DNA of 64,000 bases, from contig CP136063.1 in assembly GCA_032622095.1 (NCBI GenBank), positions 207,935,934-207,999,933 of the forward strand. Direction: 5' to 3'. The position numbers were made by a program, and so were the translations under genes. The stretch's first letter is position 1, and each line of letters starts with the position of its first letter. This document shows, piece after piece, positions 49,010-59,977 of this stretch. The notes beneath the pieces were generated by a model, which had not been told where the DNA came from, ran no database searches, and was given only the letters and a program-made list of their open reading frames with translations. Source of the stretch: Siphonodentalium dalli. Taxonomy: Eukaryota; Mollusca; Scaphopoda; Gadilida; Siphonodentaliidae.

Positions 49010-49521
49010 CGTAAATTCCTTCAAGTATCTGGGAGTATGTTTAAGTAAAAATAGGAGCTTTGCTACAAAAAAAACATGAGAGTATTGGAACCCCAGAAAG
49101 CTATGTTCGCTCTAATAAGTAAAGCTCGTAATGCATATCTCCCACTTACCTGTATAATAAAATATATATATATATATATGCAAACGCTATTGTGCCCGTG
49201 GTAACACATGGGAGTGAGATATGTGTATATGGTAATATGAAGCAACTGGAACAAGTAGAGCTATGGTTTTTGAAATTTATTATGAAACTGAAGAAATCAA
49301 CGCCAAATGCATTTGTCTATGACGAGAAGGGAGTCCACATAGTTTCGGTAAAGGCTAGCATAAAGATGGTTGCTTTTTTTGGTGTAAGCTATTACCTGGC
49401 AAGTGTGATAAGGTACATGTATGATGTAGACTATATTATTTGCTGTATCGTTCGCATATACAAAAGAAAACTAATAACACACGGTTGTCAACAATTGAAT
49501 GCATTCTCAATAACTATATAA
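49010..49521 (+). pseudogene. LINE C-terminal region, resumed after the insertion (copy 1)
   Basis: Begins with VNSFKYLGVCLSKNRS immediately after the foldback element; FKYLGV is the conserved block after the LINE RT palm. It continues through KAMFALISKARN, then, after an (AT)n expansion at 49164-49180, through THGSEICVYGNMKQLEQVEL, FLKFIMKLKKSTPN and AFVYDEKGVHIVSV. These are typical of the LINE thumb and C-terminal segment. The AT repeat and frame changes break the ORF. Confidence 0.85.
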
Positions 49522-50118
49522 TATAACATTTATTTGATACAGTTTCTTGAAAACTGTATACACATCACTCGACGATGCTAGTTCTATTTTCGCATTCCAG
49601 CTAATCTGCCACCCATAACATTACTTCGCACACAACAGACATTCAAATAATGGAAATCTGGTAACCTTATTCTACGAAGTGGGGACTACAAAAAACCAAC
49701 AAACAACATTTGAGTACAGTATCCCTTTAATGCATTCAGTAATAATTTCAAAGATATAATAATATGTGTTCAATTGAATTGCAAACTGTAACAGTAGACC
49801 ACTTAGTGAAGCCATTAACATTTCACACATCTAGTGCTCCAGTCTCGAGTACGTCAGGTGACAATGTTTGCTTTGACAAGGATGCGCATATCATCACATC
49901 GCTATCGCTCTGTGGACTCAGGCATATCAGCCAGGGTTGCTCAGTTGTCAGATGCTGTCAATCACGACATTGAGGGCGACAAAACAACTCATTGTCAGAG
50001 CCCGTGGAGTGGTGTTCTCAACATCGATATATATACCGGTCTAAATCTGGGAAAGATCATTCTTCATTTATCATTCAAATAGTGTACACTGCCCATTCAT
50101 CTATTCACCGATATCAAC
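49522..50118. other. Non-coding interval upstream of BTB gene copy 1; probable 5' UTR and promoter
   Basis: No retrotransposon sequence is recognised beyond 49521. Two overlapping frames of 69 and 82 codons (49764-50082) have no recognisable motifs. Proximity to the BTB start codon makes this the likely promoter and leader, but no TATA or initiator can be singled out. Confidence 0.4.
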
Positions 50119-50200
50119 ATGGCATTTTATGGTTCCACACTTGCCCTTATTGATGACAATTCGGATGATTACGGCGTCGGAATTTCACGAGACATGACAG
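50119..50200 (+). CDS. BTB gene copy 1, exon 1
   Basis: Starts at ATG 50119 and encodes an acidic N-terminus with LIDDNSDDYGVG, ending in phase 1 before GTATGT. The 82-bp exon is conserved in copy 2. There is an in-frame stop upstream and no better ATG nearby. Confidence 0.8.
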
Positions 50201-53200
50201 GTATGTTATTATGTTAACTATACATGTACATATATTCTGATGATAGACGAGGGATATTCCTGATGATACGAATAAAGAACATCTATCTCACGGTGCGAAC
50301 AATTGAAAACATCTGGAAAATTATCGTGACGTCGATAAGATTTTCGGACTATATATGTCTTGTATCTATATGGTCCCTATTACCAAATTACTTATACATA
50401 TTGTTTTAGTTTCAAGTGAGCTATCTCCATTTAAATAACAATGCTTGAACATTGAAGCATAACTTTGTTGCGTTCAGTTCATGCGCGATATAGTATAAAT
50501 GGCACAATTCCTGATATTCGGTACAACCGTGGCAAATTATCAAAATCACGGAGAACATGTTGATCGATAGTATATGGAATTTAAAAAACGTTATTGATCC
50601 ACAATAAGACCATTTGAAGGACTCCTACACACATGTACATTACATATATGCCCGAAACAAAATATCAGTTTCCGCACATGCGTTGAGTCGTTTGAAGCAG
50701 TAGGAATATATGAGGTCACTCAACTCGACTCAACTCAACCAAGGAACATATACATGTAATTTTCCCCCATAAAATCAGTTCTGATATCAACAATTCACCT
50801 TTACATTGCAGGTTATGAATCGTCTGGTTACGACTCGTGCTCGGACGTCTCCGTGGATCGTCTTTCTATCGGGAGTAACGACAAACAAGCAGGGTTCTCC
50901 ACGTCAATCAATCACGCGCCATCTAGGAGTCAAACGAGGGAAGACGTGATGATGTTCAGCAACGACAACTCTCTGCTAGACAGTCTGGAATGTATGCTCT
51001 CGATGCCAGAGATGTGTGACGTCATCTTCCTTGTGGGCATCAACCGAATTCCTGTTTACGGGGTGAAGGCCATACTTTCCACAAGAAGCAGGTACTAATT
51101 TAACTCAACCATACAATCATCACAACAATTTGTTAACACCAAAATTGGTATCGGGGAGTTTTAGATTGTATAACTTCGAACTTTAGTTGCCATAGAGATA
51201 TTTTTTGGGCGAACTAATTTATGAAAGTTTATTGCAAAGTCACTATATACAGCGAAACAAGAACAACCTTATTTACACCATGTAGACATTCAATCGTGGC
51301 ATATATGCAATGTGTGACACAAATAGGTAGACATTTCTCTGGCTGACAAAATAGTTAATTAAAGGTGACCGTGTTATATATAAATTACACTCTTTCTAGT
51401 AATCCAGATACTTTACGGGTTATGTTTACGGGTTATGTTATACCCTGGATGCCCCCATTCTAAAATAAACATGGATCCTGAATATCATGCCTCCATAAAC
51501 AATCGAACACAATATTAATAGTGAATTTTATACAATGCATAGAATAGCTTATCAACACGAAGAACATATACTCTTTCTGAATGTGATGCAAGAGGACATC
51601 TAACTGTGTGTACGTAATTATACATACAATAGCTCAATATACGATTTCTTGACGTTTGTTCTTAAATATTTACATTTTTTGATAATCTGTGATAATAACA
51701 TTTTCGTCTCATTTCAGAGTCTTTTTCCAGTTAATTCTGAAGTCGCAACGCGAAGCCACAACTAAGTCCAAATCCAAGACATCTGGCCCGACAGCGTTCT
51801 ACACAGAAGGGAGATTAGCCATACCAGTGTCCAGCTACGACGCCGCGACCTTCGAACTGTTCATCAAGTTCATCCATTGTGGCAGGGTCCAGTTGAAAGT
51901 TCAATCTGTTATAGGTAAGTTCAAAAATCGTCCAGATCGGACTCGTTTACACATTGCGTCGTGTAAGATCAAATTCGTGAATTCATCGGGTCGACATACA
52001 GTGATGCTCTAATTAATCGACTCCTTAACCACAGCAGAATTATGGGTAACTTTTAACAATTTAGTCGGAAATATGGCTTGTTGCCATTCATCGGAAAGCT
52101 CTTATCTCATCGAGAGCTTTCCGATGAATGGCAACAAGCCATATTTCCGACTAAATCCTGAAAAGTTACCCATAATTCTGCTGTGGTTAAGAAGTCGATT
52201 AATTAGAGCATTACTGTAACATGGACTTGTTGGTCACTATATCTTCGAGATTTAAGATATGTCTGTTCTTGAGCTTTGTTGTGGTACTCGAGCTCGAAAT
52301 ACAGGTAGATCAATATGAACATCTACATAGCTAGTGGGTAATATACACCGAATAGACTACGAACTAATAGCTATCCATCAAGTTACTTTAACGTTCTAAA
52401 ACAGTAAGATAAACGCTCTTATGTTTACAAAAGTTGGTACATATTACCAAAGAACGCTATTTATTGTATCAACTAACGCTCTTTGTGGTTAAATGAAACA
52501 CGAAAGTGGATTTGAGTCGACAATTTATGTCACTTCAGAAATAATTTACATTTTTCGTACAACATAAATACCATATAGTATATTTGCATCGACCCATTAC
52601 GAGCACATGACTGAAACAAAATCGTATAACAACCAGGTTTACATTTGGTACACGACTTGATGATAACTCATAAGAGTTTTTTCTCATTACCATGGGAAAT
52701 CGTTGTGTCAAAACGAATAAACATCTTTCATCTTTTAATACAGCCTGTTCTCCCGCAAACCAGCACATTAGCTGCTTATCTGCTTAGAATCGCCTCATTT
52801 TGAGTCGATAACGTGCTGAACATGATAACATTTTAGTCACATTAACGACTCATAATGAGGAATTTTAAGCAGATTATGTGCAGATAATGACACAAATAAG
52901 CCAACTCACGGTTTTTCAGGTGAACGCTCTTATCAGGTGTTTTCACTGTGAAATAACGGATAAGAGTCCATTAATCACACTATGTACCAATGTCACATTA
53001 TATGTTGATTATGTGCGTATTTCCGCGAGGATATGTTGCAGAATAAACACTGTGAAAAAAAATTACTTTGCAAAGTAATTAAGCAATCATAAGATAAAAT
53101 AAGATACGATAAATTGTATTTAAAAGTCGGAGGTAATAACAATGACGCTGAGATATGTATATGTTTAATTATTTGAAGTTGTTTTGTGCGAATGCCTATC

Positions 53201-53386
53201 TAAGAATGGCACCCCTCTTCTTTTAAAGGGTTTCTTGCTGCTTCGTCAGAATTTCGCATCAAAGATTTGAAGAAGGCGTGTCAGGACTTCATCGACGTCA
53301 TCAGTTTTAAAGGGAGACTATCCGAGCTGGAGATGACATGCGCAGACTACAGTCGACATTCTATCGTCAGGCGGGTGTCAGATATG
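50119..53386 (+). CDS. BTB/POZ-domain protein, serine-enriched protein (Gprs)-like, copy 1 (four exons, overall span)
   Basis: Joining 50119-50200, 50812-51091, 51718-51914 and 53229-53386 gives 239 codons in one frame, each junction with GT/AG borders and matching phase. Residues 1-90 are acidic and serine-rich. The BTB domain runs from about residue 90 (LSMPEMCDVIFLVG, where CDV-FLVG is the first BTB strand) through IPVYGVKAILSTRSRVFFQLI, RLAIPVSSYDAATFELFIKFIHCGRVQL and VIGFLAASSEFRIKDLKKACQDFI. After it comes the start of a BACK-like helical region. BTB domains mediate dimerisation and often Cullin-3 binding; the cellular role of this subfamily is not well defined. The family protein usually continues well past this point. 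Whether copy 1 continues is unclear, because the duplication unit ends at 55962 and may have cut off the 3' part. Confidence 0.85.
50812..51091 (+). CDS. BTB gene copy 1, exon 2
   Basis: The acceptor TTTACATTGCAG precedes 50812 and the donor GTACTA follows 51091. The exon encodes the serine-rich linker and the first half of the BTB domain, ending in phase 2 within the arginine codon of TRSR. A pure frame reading would start at the GTG at 50853, but the exon extends to 50812. Confidence 0.9.
51718..51914 (+). CDS. BTB gene copy 1, exon 3
   Basis: The acceptor CATTTCAG precedes 51718 and the donor GTAAGT follows 51914. It encodes VFFQLILKSQREATT, a lysine/serine-rich loop, and the second half of the BTB core ending LKVQSVI. 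The phase-1 end fits exon 4. Confidence 0.9.
51999..52216. mobile_element. 218-bp TA-flanked palindromic MITE in intron 3 of the BTB gene
   Basis: CAGTGATGCTCTAATTAATC at the left pairs with GATTAATTAGAGCATTACTG at the right, with TA on both sides (51997-51998, 52217-52218). The two halves are nearly complete reverse complements through TCATCGGAAAGCTC/GAGCTTTCCGATGA, so the whole element can fold into one hairpin. It is the best-preserved member of the family at 1432-1581 and 1704-1808. Confidence 0.92.
53229..53386 (+). CDS. BTB gene copy 1, exon 4
   Basis: The acceptor CTTCTTTTAAAG precedes 53229 and the donor GTATGT follows 53386. Joined in phase to exon 3 it gives VIGFLAASSEFRIKDLKKAC, the last helices of the BTB fold, then FIDVISFKGRLSELEMTCADYSRH. 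Ends in phase 0 after VRRVSDM. The matching exon of copy 2 lies beyond the window. Confidence 0.85.
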
Positions 53387-53985
53387 GTATGTAGGCATAC
53401 ATGCATTCAACACTCTCAATTTAAAGCCACATATAGAGCTTGCTGTTTGGTCAAATTATTCATAGCACCCACTTGTGGCATATGTCATGGAGACTATAAC
53501 TCGAATCGGGTAGGGTTCTCTATTCCGAAGGTTCGCTATTCCGAAGGTTCACTAATCCGAAGGTTCACCAATCCGAAGGTTCACTATTCCGAAGGTTCGC
53601 TATTCCGAAGGTTTTCTATTATGGGAGTTTTTAGCCAGAAATGAATCAAAATTTGCCCCCCCCCCGTACATTTATACACCCCAATCTAATTTGTCCCAGA
53701 TGTCGGTTATCAATAGCAAGAAGACAGTATCAGTTTATCATTTTAATATTATAGAAAGTTGAAAACACAATGACTGAACTAAACTACGAGTTAGAGATGC
53801 ATTCTACCCGAACTGGCAATCTGTACTTGAAAGAAACATCAACATTAAAATCAAAACAAAGTCAGAATTGCAGTTAAGTCCATTCAGCGGTATTCTGCTA
53901 TACAGTAAGTTATAGCGCTCCAGTATTGATTGACCGTAAGAGCCCCACAGTTATAGTCCGCCTTTATAGCATTTGGGACATTATA

Positions 53986-54462
53986 TTAAAGGTACTCAAC
54001 CCGATAAAACTCCTCTCAATTACTATTTCAATGGCTTCGGGGGTCAAAAATATTTGATTCGAGTCGAGGAAGTCACCCATCAAAGCTCAGATTTGTTAGA
54101 TATCGATTTTAGAAATCTATTATTTTTCATTATCGGGAATACTATCTGGCCCAGAACTCAGTCAAAATTGCGTTAAAATTACCACTTGATTTTAGAGTTA
54201 TTCATCCTTGTCTGTTTGAATAGATTTGGAGTACACATCCAGAGCAGATTACGGCAGTTATTAGTACTCATCTCGAGAACATAACAAATTTCAAAAATCA
54301 ATATCTAATAACTCTGAGCTTTGTTTGATGGGTTCCTCGACTCGAATCAAATATTTTTTACCCCCAAAGCCAAAGAAATAGTAATATAGGACCCTCTGAT
54401 CGGATTGTTGTTGTTGGAATCTGTTGAGATGGGGACCCTCTTTACGGGTTGAGTACCTTTAA
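53986..54462. mobile_element. TTAA-flanked hairpin MITE nested in the 53.5-kb element
   Basis: TTAAAGGTACTCAACCC at the left and GGGTTGAGTACCTTTAA at the right, with long inner arms that match in order: TTACTATTTC, GGCTTCGGGGGTCAAAAAT, TTTGATTCGAGTCGAGGAA and CAAAGCTCAGA. TTAA duplications occur in piggyBac and Kolobok-type elements. The terminal sequence differs from the TTAA MITE at 43802. Confidence 0.85.
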
Positions 54463-54541
54463 TCAAAATAACTCCTATGTAAATCATTTATAAATCAGAT
54501 GATTTATTGAAGTTATGTCTACGTAAAATAACACTTCCTAA

Positions 54542-54563
54542 AACGACATATATATATGTCGTT
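54542..54563. repeat. Perfect 22-bp palindrome
   Basis: AACGACATATATATATGTCG plus TT is self-complementary. It lies inside the 1342-bp foldback element. Confidence 0.8.
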
Positions 54564-55532
54564 CTACTCGCCAAATATAAAAGGGTTAAATCACAAGGAA
54601 ACCCACGAAAACAAAAATCACATTAATGTTTTTAATGTTTTAAGTTATTTCCGTCATAAAAAGAGTCTTCGTACTAAAGAACCCTCTCAATACTTTAGAA
54701 TATAGAATTAACTTTTAAAATAACAAAAACCTTCGGAATAGCGAACCTTCGGAATAGTGAACCTTCGGAATAGTGAACCTTCGGATTAGTGAACCTTCGG
54801 ATTAGTGAACCTTCGGAATAGCGAACCTTCGGAATAGAGACATGTTCCCACTCGAATCATAGAACTGGGACATATCAGTTCTCGATTTATCTTAGACATG
54901 AAAGAACAGAGAGTATTCAGTGTTAGTCTAGTTATTGTATGTGACGGATACAAAACTTCATTTGACTTCTGGACAACATATCGAAAACAGTAAATGTGTT
55001 TGGAATATTTGTTTGCCATATTTTTTTAGTTTACTTTTAATTTTTTTGTTCTATTTTTTTTTGTATTTAGAAAATATACGTGCCAAATACCGGCATTTCA
55101 TGTATCTATCTATATTGTGTCTGGTACCAAATTACGTGTCCGTACATTAGGTTCAAATGAGGCCTCTCCGTTCTTCACGTATCCATTTCTTTTGCAAGAG
55201 TTCGAGAACTTCGTCGTATTTGTGCATAGTAATGGGAAATCAAGAACACCGCTATCTTGATCAAAGCTATCACTCAGATTGGATACCATAATAATGCAAT
55301 GTTTTACTCTTTGTAGTATACTACTAGAACATTATGAGCTCGAACCTATACGTATAAGCCGGGGGTAATCCCTTTCATTGTGTGGTATGTATTTACGCGT
55401 ACTTTTTCTTGAATAAGAACACGAAGCGATGTCTGCGTATACATGTACCACTAACAATGGTGAGGTAGAACATTATGTCAAGTTCCGAATATATACAATC
55501 CATAGTTCTTAAATATTTACTTTCAATTACAG

Positions 55533-55571
55533 ATTATACATCAGTCCAGAGGGCGAGAAACAACAGTCTGA
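55533..55571 (+). CDS. Possible terminal exon of BTB gene copy 1
   Basis: A good acceptor (TTTCAATTACAG) precedes 55533. In the phase left by exon 4 it would add only 12 residues before a stop at 55569. Another frame is open longer (LYISPEGEKQQSEV and onwards to a stop near 55642) but does not join in phase. The short tail does not look like the family's C-terminus. Confidence 0.25.
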   Translation: MIHQSRGRETTV

Positions 55572-55962
55572 AGTCACAACAAAGTCACCGTGCTCTCAAT
55601 ATATAGTGCTGTCAACTTCCTGTTCACCGAAACTGTATTTATAACACATACCGACGGAACTGCGAACAGTTGTCAAGAACCGACTAGGAACTAAGTCGCA
55701 GATTGGTGAATTGAACTATGGTTGATGATTTTGTTTAACTAATTTATTCATTTATTATTAACGTAATATGTGTACATCAATTGAAGTATTGTTATTAAAT
55801 TATTTTGAAATATATTAAATTTATTTTTATATATATCTCTTATGTTTTCTATTTAAAACACGGGGACATGGTTCATTTGAACCTACTGAATTTGGAAAGA
55901 GGGATACTGTAGGTCAATATCTACACGGATTAATACTGTTGGTCAATAGCTGCACGGAATAA
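55572..55962. other. AT-rich sequence to the duplication junction
   Basis: No gene recognised. Very A/T-rich at 55740-55860. A direct repeat of TACTG-GGTCAATA-CT-CACGGA lies at 55906-55959, just left of the junction between duplication units. Confidence 0.5.
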
Positions 55963-55971
55963 ATAATAAAG

Positions 55972-56745
55972 TCCATATACAAGAGAAAATGTGCAAAGGA
56001 TGACCCACATAGCTATAGAAAAACTACTCCAGTAAGTTGTGCATCTAACTTATTCACTAGTATGCTTAGTATAATATATGATCTTCTTGATATGTTTTGC
56101 CTGCTAAGTGAAACACAATGCCGGCTATATGCATGGATACTAGAGGCGTGACCAGAGTTTCTCTGTATATGCACTAACTGAAATCACTAAGCGCAGAAAA
56201 TCGCGTATATATTGTGCATTTGTAGATTAACTAAAGCCGTTGATACGGTGTGGAGAGATGGTCTGTGGTATAATTGATTCAACATGGCATTAATGGTAGG
56301 ATCTTTGAGATTATAAGAAATATATATTCAGATCTTAAATCGTGTGTAATTGACAATGGAAGCAAATCAGATTTCTTACCACGTATGATCGGTGTGAGGC
56401 AGTGTAATATTTATCCCCCAGTACTTTTTTCGCTCTACCTCAATGACCTGGCAACTTATTTAAATTATACTGAATGTGTTGGAGTGTCCATTCCTGCTGT
56501 AACCGATAGAAGCTTTGATATAAATAACTATATTAGACTGATGTGTTTGCTATGTGCAGATGGTATAACTCTTATGTCTACCTCGGCAGTTGATTTTCAA
56601 TACATGCTAGATAGATACAATGAATATTGTGAAAATTGGAAACTTTCAGTAAATGTATCTAAAACTAAGGTGGTTGTATTTGGAAAAAAATAAGGTTAAT
56701 AGTATATTTCATGTTGGTGGCGTTACAATAGAATGCGTAAATTCC
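55972..56745 (+). pseudogene. LINE reverse transcriptase remnant, second copy
   Basis: Duplicate of 45007-45777, with the same defective LLCADG catalytic box. Here the frame keeps IGVRQCN, with the arginine usual in LINEs where copy 1 has lysine. It lacks the upstream ORF1 and endonuclease because the duplication unit starts inside the RT. Confidence 0.88.
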
Positions 56746-59700
56746 GGTGTGACTACTTACTGCCCATGCGGCCCCAGGAGCCCGTGAGCAGTATAATATG
56801 ATGCCTTGTGGTAGTAGGATACAAAAGAATTATATGTTGTGAAAATTGACTTGCTGTGTCATCCACTGGCGGGTTTATTAACCCTTAAATGCCGATATTG
56901 ACTAAAAGAACACGGGAGGTCCCGGGCAGACCCAGAGACCCGATCACATTATATATGGATGACTAATGGTAGCGAGGCACTTACTAAATGTTTGCTGTGA
57001 AGATTGACTTGTTCACGGCCGGCTTCATTAACCACTTAAATGACGATATGTGCCATATGGCTCGGGAGTGGAGCGAGGCGGACATAATTGCTTTGTCCGT
57101 ATTAGTTCCTCTCGGTCAGACGTTGAGCACGTGTGAGTTCTGTGGCCGCGCCCTCGGGTGCAGCTGCCCTCGTGCTTAACGCCAGTCAGACGGTTTTGGA
57201 TTAGGCTTATGAATTTAATCCCCGAAGCCGTGCTGGCCGCAGTGCAAACGAGTCGGGTAGTTGACACTCCAGTCTATCAGGGGCTACCTGATTCTTTGCC
57301 TGGAGTTCCGGACTGAAGATGCTGGTACCCAGAGATCTCAGGACCGGGACGTCAACTCCAGAACCACCCGCTGTCATATGACGAAAAAGAAAGTACCAAC
57401 AAAGCAGAAGACGCCTTCCAAAAGAAGAAGGGACGCTGTCATACGGGCGAAATGGAAGAGCAGGATGGGGGTGACCGTTGATCGGCCGGTCACCCCTCCC
57501 CGTGTGGACCAGCCGTCCAGTGTCGCAGTCGGCAGGTCGGAGTTGTCTGAGAGACGCCCAGACGACCCGACCTGCATGGAGACCGACATTGTTCCAGCTA
57601 GCAGGGACTCCGTTGATCTGCCGGAGGTCCCTGCTGTTGTCGAGGCTAGCGGAGAAAGGGAGCAGGATACCACCCCTGCTGTTCCTGCGGCCAGCTTCGA
57701 GGTGGAGTTGGGCAGTTTGCCACCTCGAACACCGGAGTACCATCACTTACCGGTGTCCCCCAGCTCCACCACCACCACGGAAACGGGGCAGGAATCAACA
57801 CCCCCTGCTCCTGATGAAGATGGGGCAACAGCATTATCGGCTCTCAATGCTAAAATTCAACAACAACGTGAAGAAACAGAAAAATGGAATGCAGAATGGG
57901 AAAAACAAAAGGAAGAAGACAAACGAAGACGGGAACAGCTCATGTCTACATTACTGCAGACACATCAGACATCACCTCCATCTCCATCTACGTCATCGGG
58001 AAAAAAGAACCCGAAAAAAAAAGAAGAAAAAAGAAACATTAATTTAACATCTCCAAAAACATGCTCTTTTTTAATATTGATAAATAAAGCTTAAAATGAG
58101 GGGTTAGGGAAAGGGCCTCTCGGCCCTTTCGAAGATCCCGGTGTTAGCCCCCCCCCCAACTACAATCCCTGCATATGTGCCAGAAGAGGACTGGTGAGCC
58201 CGTACAAGTCCGAGAAGGCCCGGGCGGCCCAATGGGCCCGCGGACAGTATAATATGATACCATGTGGTGGTTGGATACATACAAAGCATAGGTTATAAAC
58301 AATTACTTGCTGTATCATCCACCGCCAGTGTTATTAACCCTTTAACTGACTATTTGCTAAAAGAACCCAAGAGAGCCCGCGCAGACCCAGAGATTCGATC
58401 ACACTAAATATTGATGAATAATTATAACCAGACACCTATTAAACGAAAACGGTGAAATTTGACTCACCGTCTCGTTCCCGGCCGGATTCATTAACCCCTT
58501 AAATGACGATACGGTCCAGAAGAGAGCACGTGAGAGCCCGGGCGGCTCCATGTGCCCACATGCTGTATAATTTAATGCCGTATGGTAGTAGGATACACAC
58601 TAAGCATATATTGTGACAATTGACTTGCTGTGGCATCCACCGGTGGTTTTATTAACCCTTTAAATGCCGATATTGGCTAAAAGAACCAATGAGACCCCGG
58701 CACACCCAGAGACCGGATCAAACTATATATCGATAATTACTGGTAGTGAGACACTTACTAAACGTAAACTTTGAAGATTGACTCGTCATCTCGTTCATGG
58801 CTGGGTTAATTTGCCCCTTAAATGACGACGCCGGGCCTGCTCGAGCTCTCTCTCGGTCTTCTAACATATACCTTTATTTAAGGGGTTGGTGACCGGCCAT
58901 GAACGAGATGTCTAGCCGATCTTCACAGTTTATGTTTTGTATGTGTCTGCCTACATCTGGGTCCACCCGGGCTCTCCTCGAGTCCCGGGTTCTTTCAGCC
59001 AATATCGGAATTTAAAGGGTTAATAAAACCGGCGGTGGATGACACAGCAAATAATCTTTCGCAATCTATACTTAGTATGCATCTCACTACCATAAAGCAT
59101 CATATTATGTTGTCCATGGGCCCTTGTGGCTTCTCGGGCTTGCCCGGGATCTCCTGTGCTCTTCTGGCACATGTCGTCGTTTAAGGGTTAAAGATACGGG
59201 CGGCGTTGGCGTTGGGTATGCTGTTAAAATATTCAGCTCCGTCAAAAATCGCCATAAACAGAAATAGTAAAATAAAGACAGTATGTTATTGTCAAATGTT
59301 TTTCTTTTGTGATGTAACAAAGGCAAAAAACGTTACAGAACCTGGCTTGTGTTTAGATCCGGAAATGGTAAACATAAAGAGCGTTATTTGTTACTGTTTT
59401 CCAGACATGAAAATAATAAAGAGCGTTTGTATCATTTGTGTGTGATTAACCAATAGAATTGCGCTGTGTTATGTAAACAGAAGCAAAACTTCTGTAACAC
59501 GAGAAGGTTCTTGTTTAAGTACACCATCGTACGTCTTGCCAATATACTATTTACGCGCTGATTATGTTTGGCATATGAACAAAGCTATATATAATATATT
59601 AATATTCCTTCCGTTGATGGCGATTTGAACAAATATGAATATTTCTGCAACGAACTCCGCCCGTGCCTTTATTGAAGCCGGCCTTGAAAGAGATGGTCAA

Positions 59701-59977
59701 TCTTCACAGTATAACTTTAGTAAGTGCCTCTATACCATTAGTCATCAATGTATACTGTTATCGGGTCTATGTGTGTGCCCAGGCTTTCTCTCTGGTTCTT
59801 TTAGTCAATATCGGCATTTAAAGGGTTAACAAACCCACCGGTTGATGACACAGCAAGTGAATTTTCTTACTATATGCTTAATTTGTGTCCTACTACTATA
59901 AGGCATCATATTAGGCTGTCCGTGGGGCGCATTGGCCCGCCCGGCTCGGGCATGATCGGGCAGTAATTAATCACACC
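56746..59977 (+). mobile_element. 3232-bp modular foldback element, copy 2
   Basis: Same length, insertion point and CGTAAATTCC duplication (56736-56745 and 59978-59987) as the copy at 45778, because it was carried by the segmental duplication rather than by a new insertion. This copy keeps an open reading frame at 57378-58094. Confidence 0.92.
57378..58094 (+). CDS. Uncharacterised 238-residue ORF of the foldback element
   Basis: I do not recognise this protein. I chose the ATG at 57378 because an in-frame stop lies at 57258 and the residues upstream look non-coding. It starts with a basic stretch (MTKKKVPTKQKTPSKRRR) resembling a nuclear localisation signal. A Pro/Ser/Thr/Glu-rich middle follows. 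Next is a charged helix likely to form a coiled coil (ALNAKIQQQREETEKWNAEW and the following KEEDKRRREQL, about residues 150-190). Last is a Ser/Pro/Lys-rich tail with KKNPKKKEEKR. The region is clearly GC-richer than its AT-rich surroundings. No DDE or other transposase motif is visible. It may be an accessory or captured protein, or a chance frame in GC-rich DNA; two stops and a frameshift in the sister copy argue against strong constraint. Confidence 0.4.
   Translation: MTKKKVPTKQKTPSKRRRDAVIRAKWKSRMGVTVDRPVTPPRVDQPSSVAVGRSELSERRPDDPTCMETDIVPASRDSVDLPEVPAVVEASGEREQDTTPAVPAASFEVELGSLPPRTPEYHHLPVSPSSTTTTETGQESTPPAPDEDGATALSALNAKIQQQREETEKWNAEWEKQKEEDKRRREQLMSTLLQTHQTSPPSPSTSSGKKNPKKKEEKRNINLTSPKTCSFLILINKA

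Larger units (their letters stand above)
41406..49521 (+). mobile_element. Degenerate APE-type LINE, split by two later insertions
   Basis: In order along the plus strand: ORF1-like protein, endonuclease, reverse transcriptase and an RT C-terminal region. The element is interrupted by a TTAA-flanked MITE (43802-44194) and a 3232-bp foldback element (45778-49009). Removing both in thought gives a single continuous LINE layout. The 5' limit is uncertain. A roughly 215-bp stretch is duplicated in tandem near 41780-42105 (ACTGGAGAACATGGAACTAA occurs twice). No poly(A) tail was found. The clade is not assigned. Confidence 0.75.
53508..54849. mobile_element. 1342-bp foldback element with 16-bp tandem units in its arms and a 9-bp TSD
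   Basis: Lies in intron 4 of the BTB gene between ACTCGAATC at 53499-53507 and ACTCGAATC at 54850-54858. Ends are GGGTAGGGTTCTCTATTCCG and the inverted CGGAATAGAGACATGTTCCC. The left arm (53517-53625) has about six units of CTATTCCGAAGGTTCG/A; the right arm (54727-54838) has about seven inverted units. A TTAA-flanked element is nested inside. No transposase was recognised. Confidence 0.88.
44998..55962 (+). repeat. Tandem segmental duplication, unit 1 (10,965 bp)
   Basis: Unit 1 begins at ATAATAAAG inside the LINE reverse transcriptase and ends at 55962, where unit 2 begins directly. It contains part of the LINE, the 3232-bp foldback element, and BTB gene copy 1 with its nested intronic elements. 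The spacing to unit 2 is 10,965-10,969 bp up to about 50.4 kb and 11,788 bp after an 815-bp insertion in unit 2. By eye the copies differ at about 1-2% of positions plus small indels. Confidence 0.92.

Noticed and set aside
49764-50082. Upstream frames of 69 and 82 codons as an extra N-terminal exon of the BTB gene
   Set aside because: They overlap in different frames, carry no motif and do not join in frame to the exon at 50119.
53517-54838. CTATTCCGAAGGTTC repeats as independent regulatory arrays
   Set aside because: They are the inverted arms of one TSD-flanked element, so a transposon explanation is sufficient.
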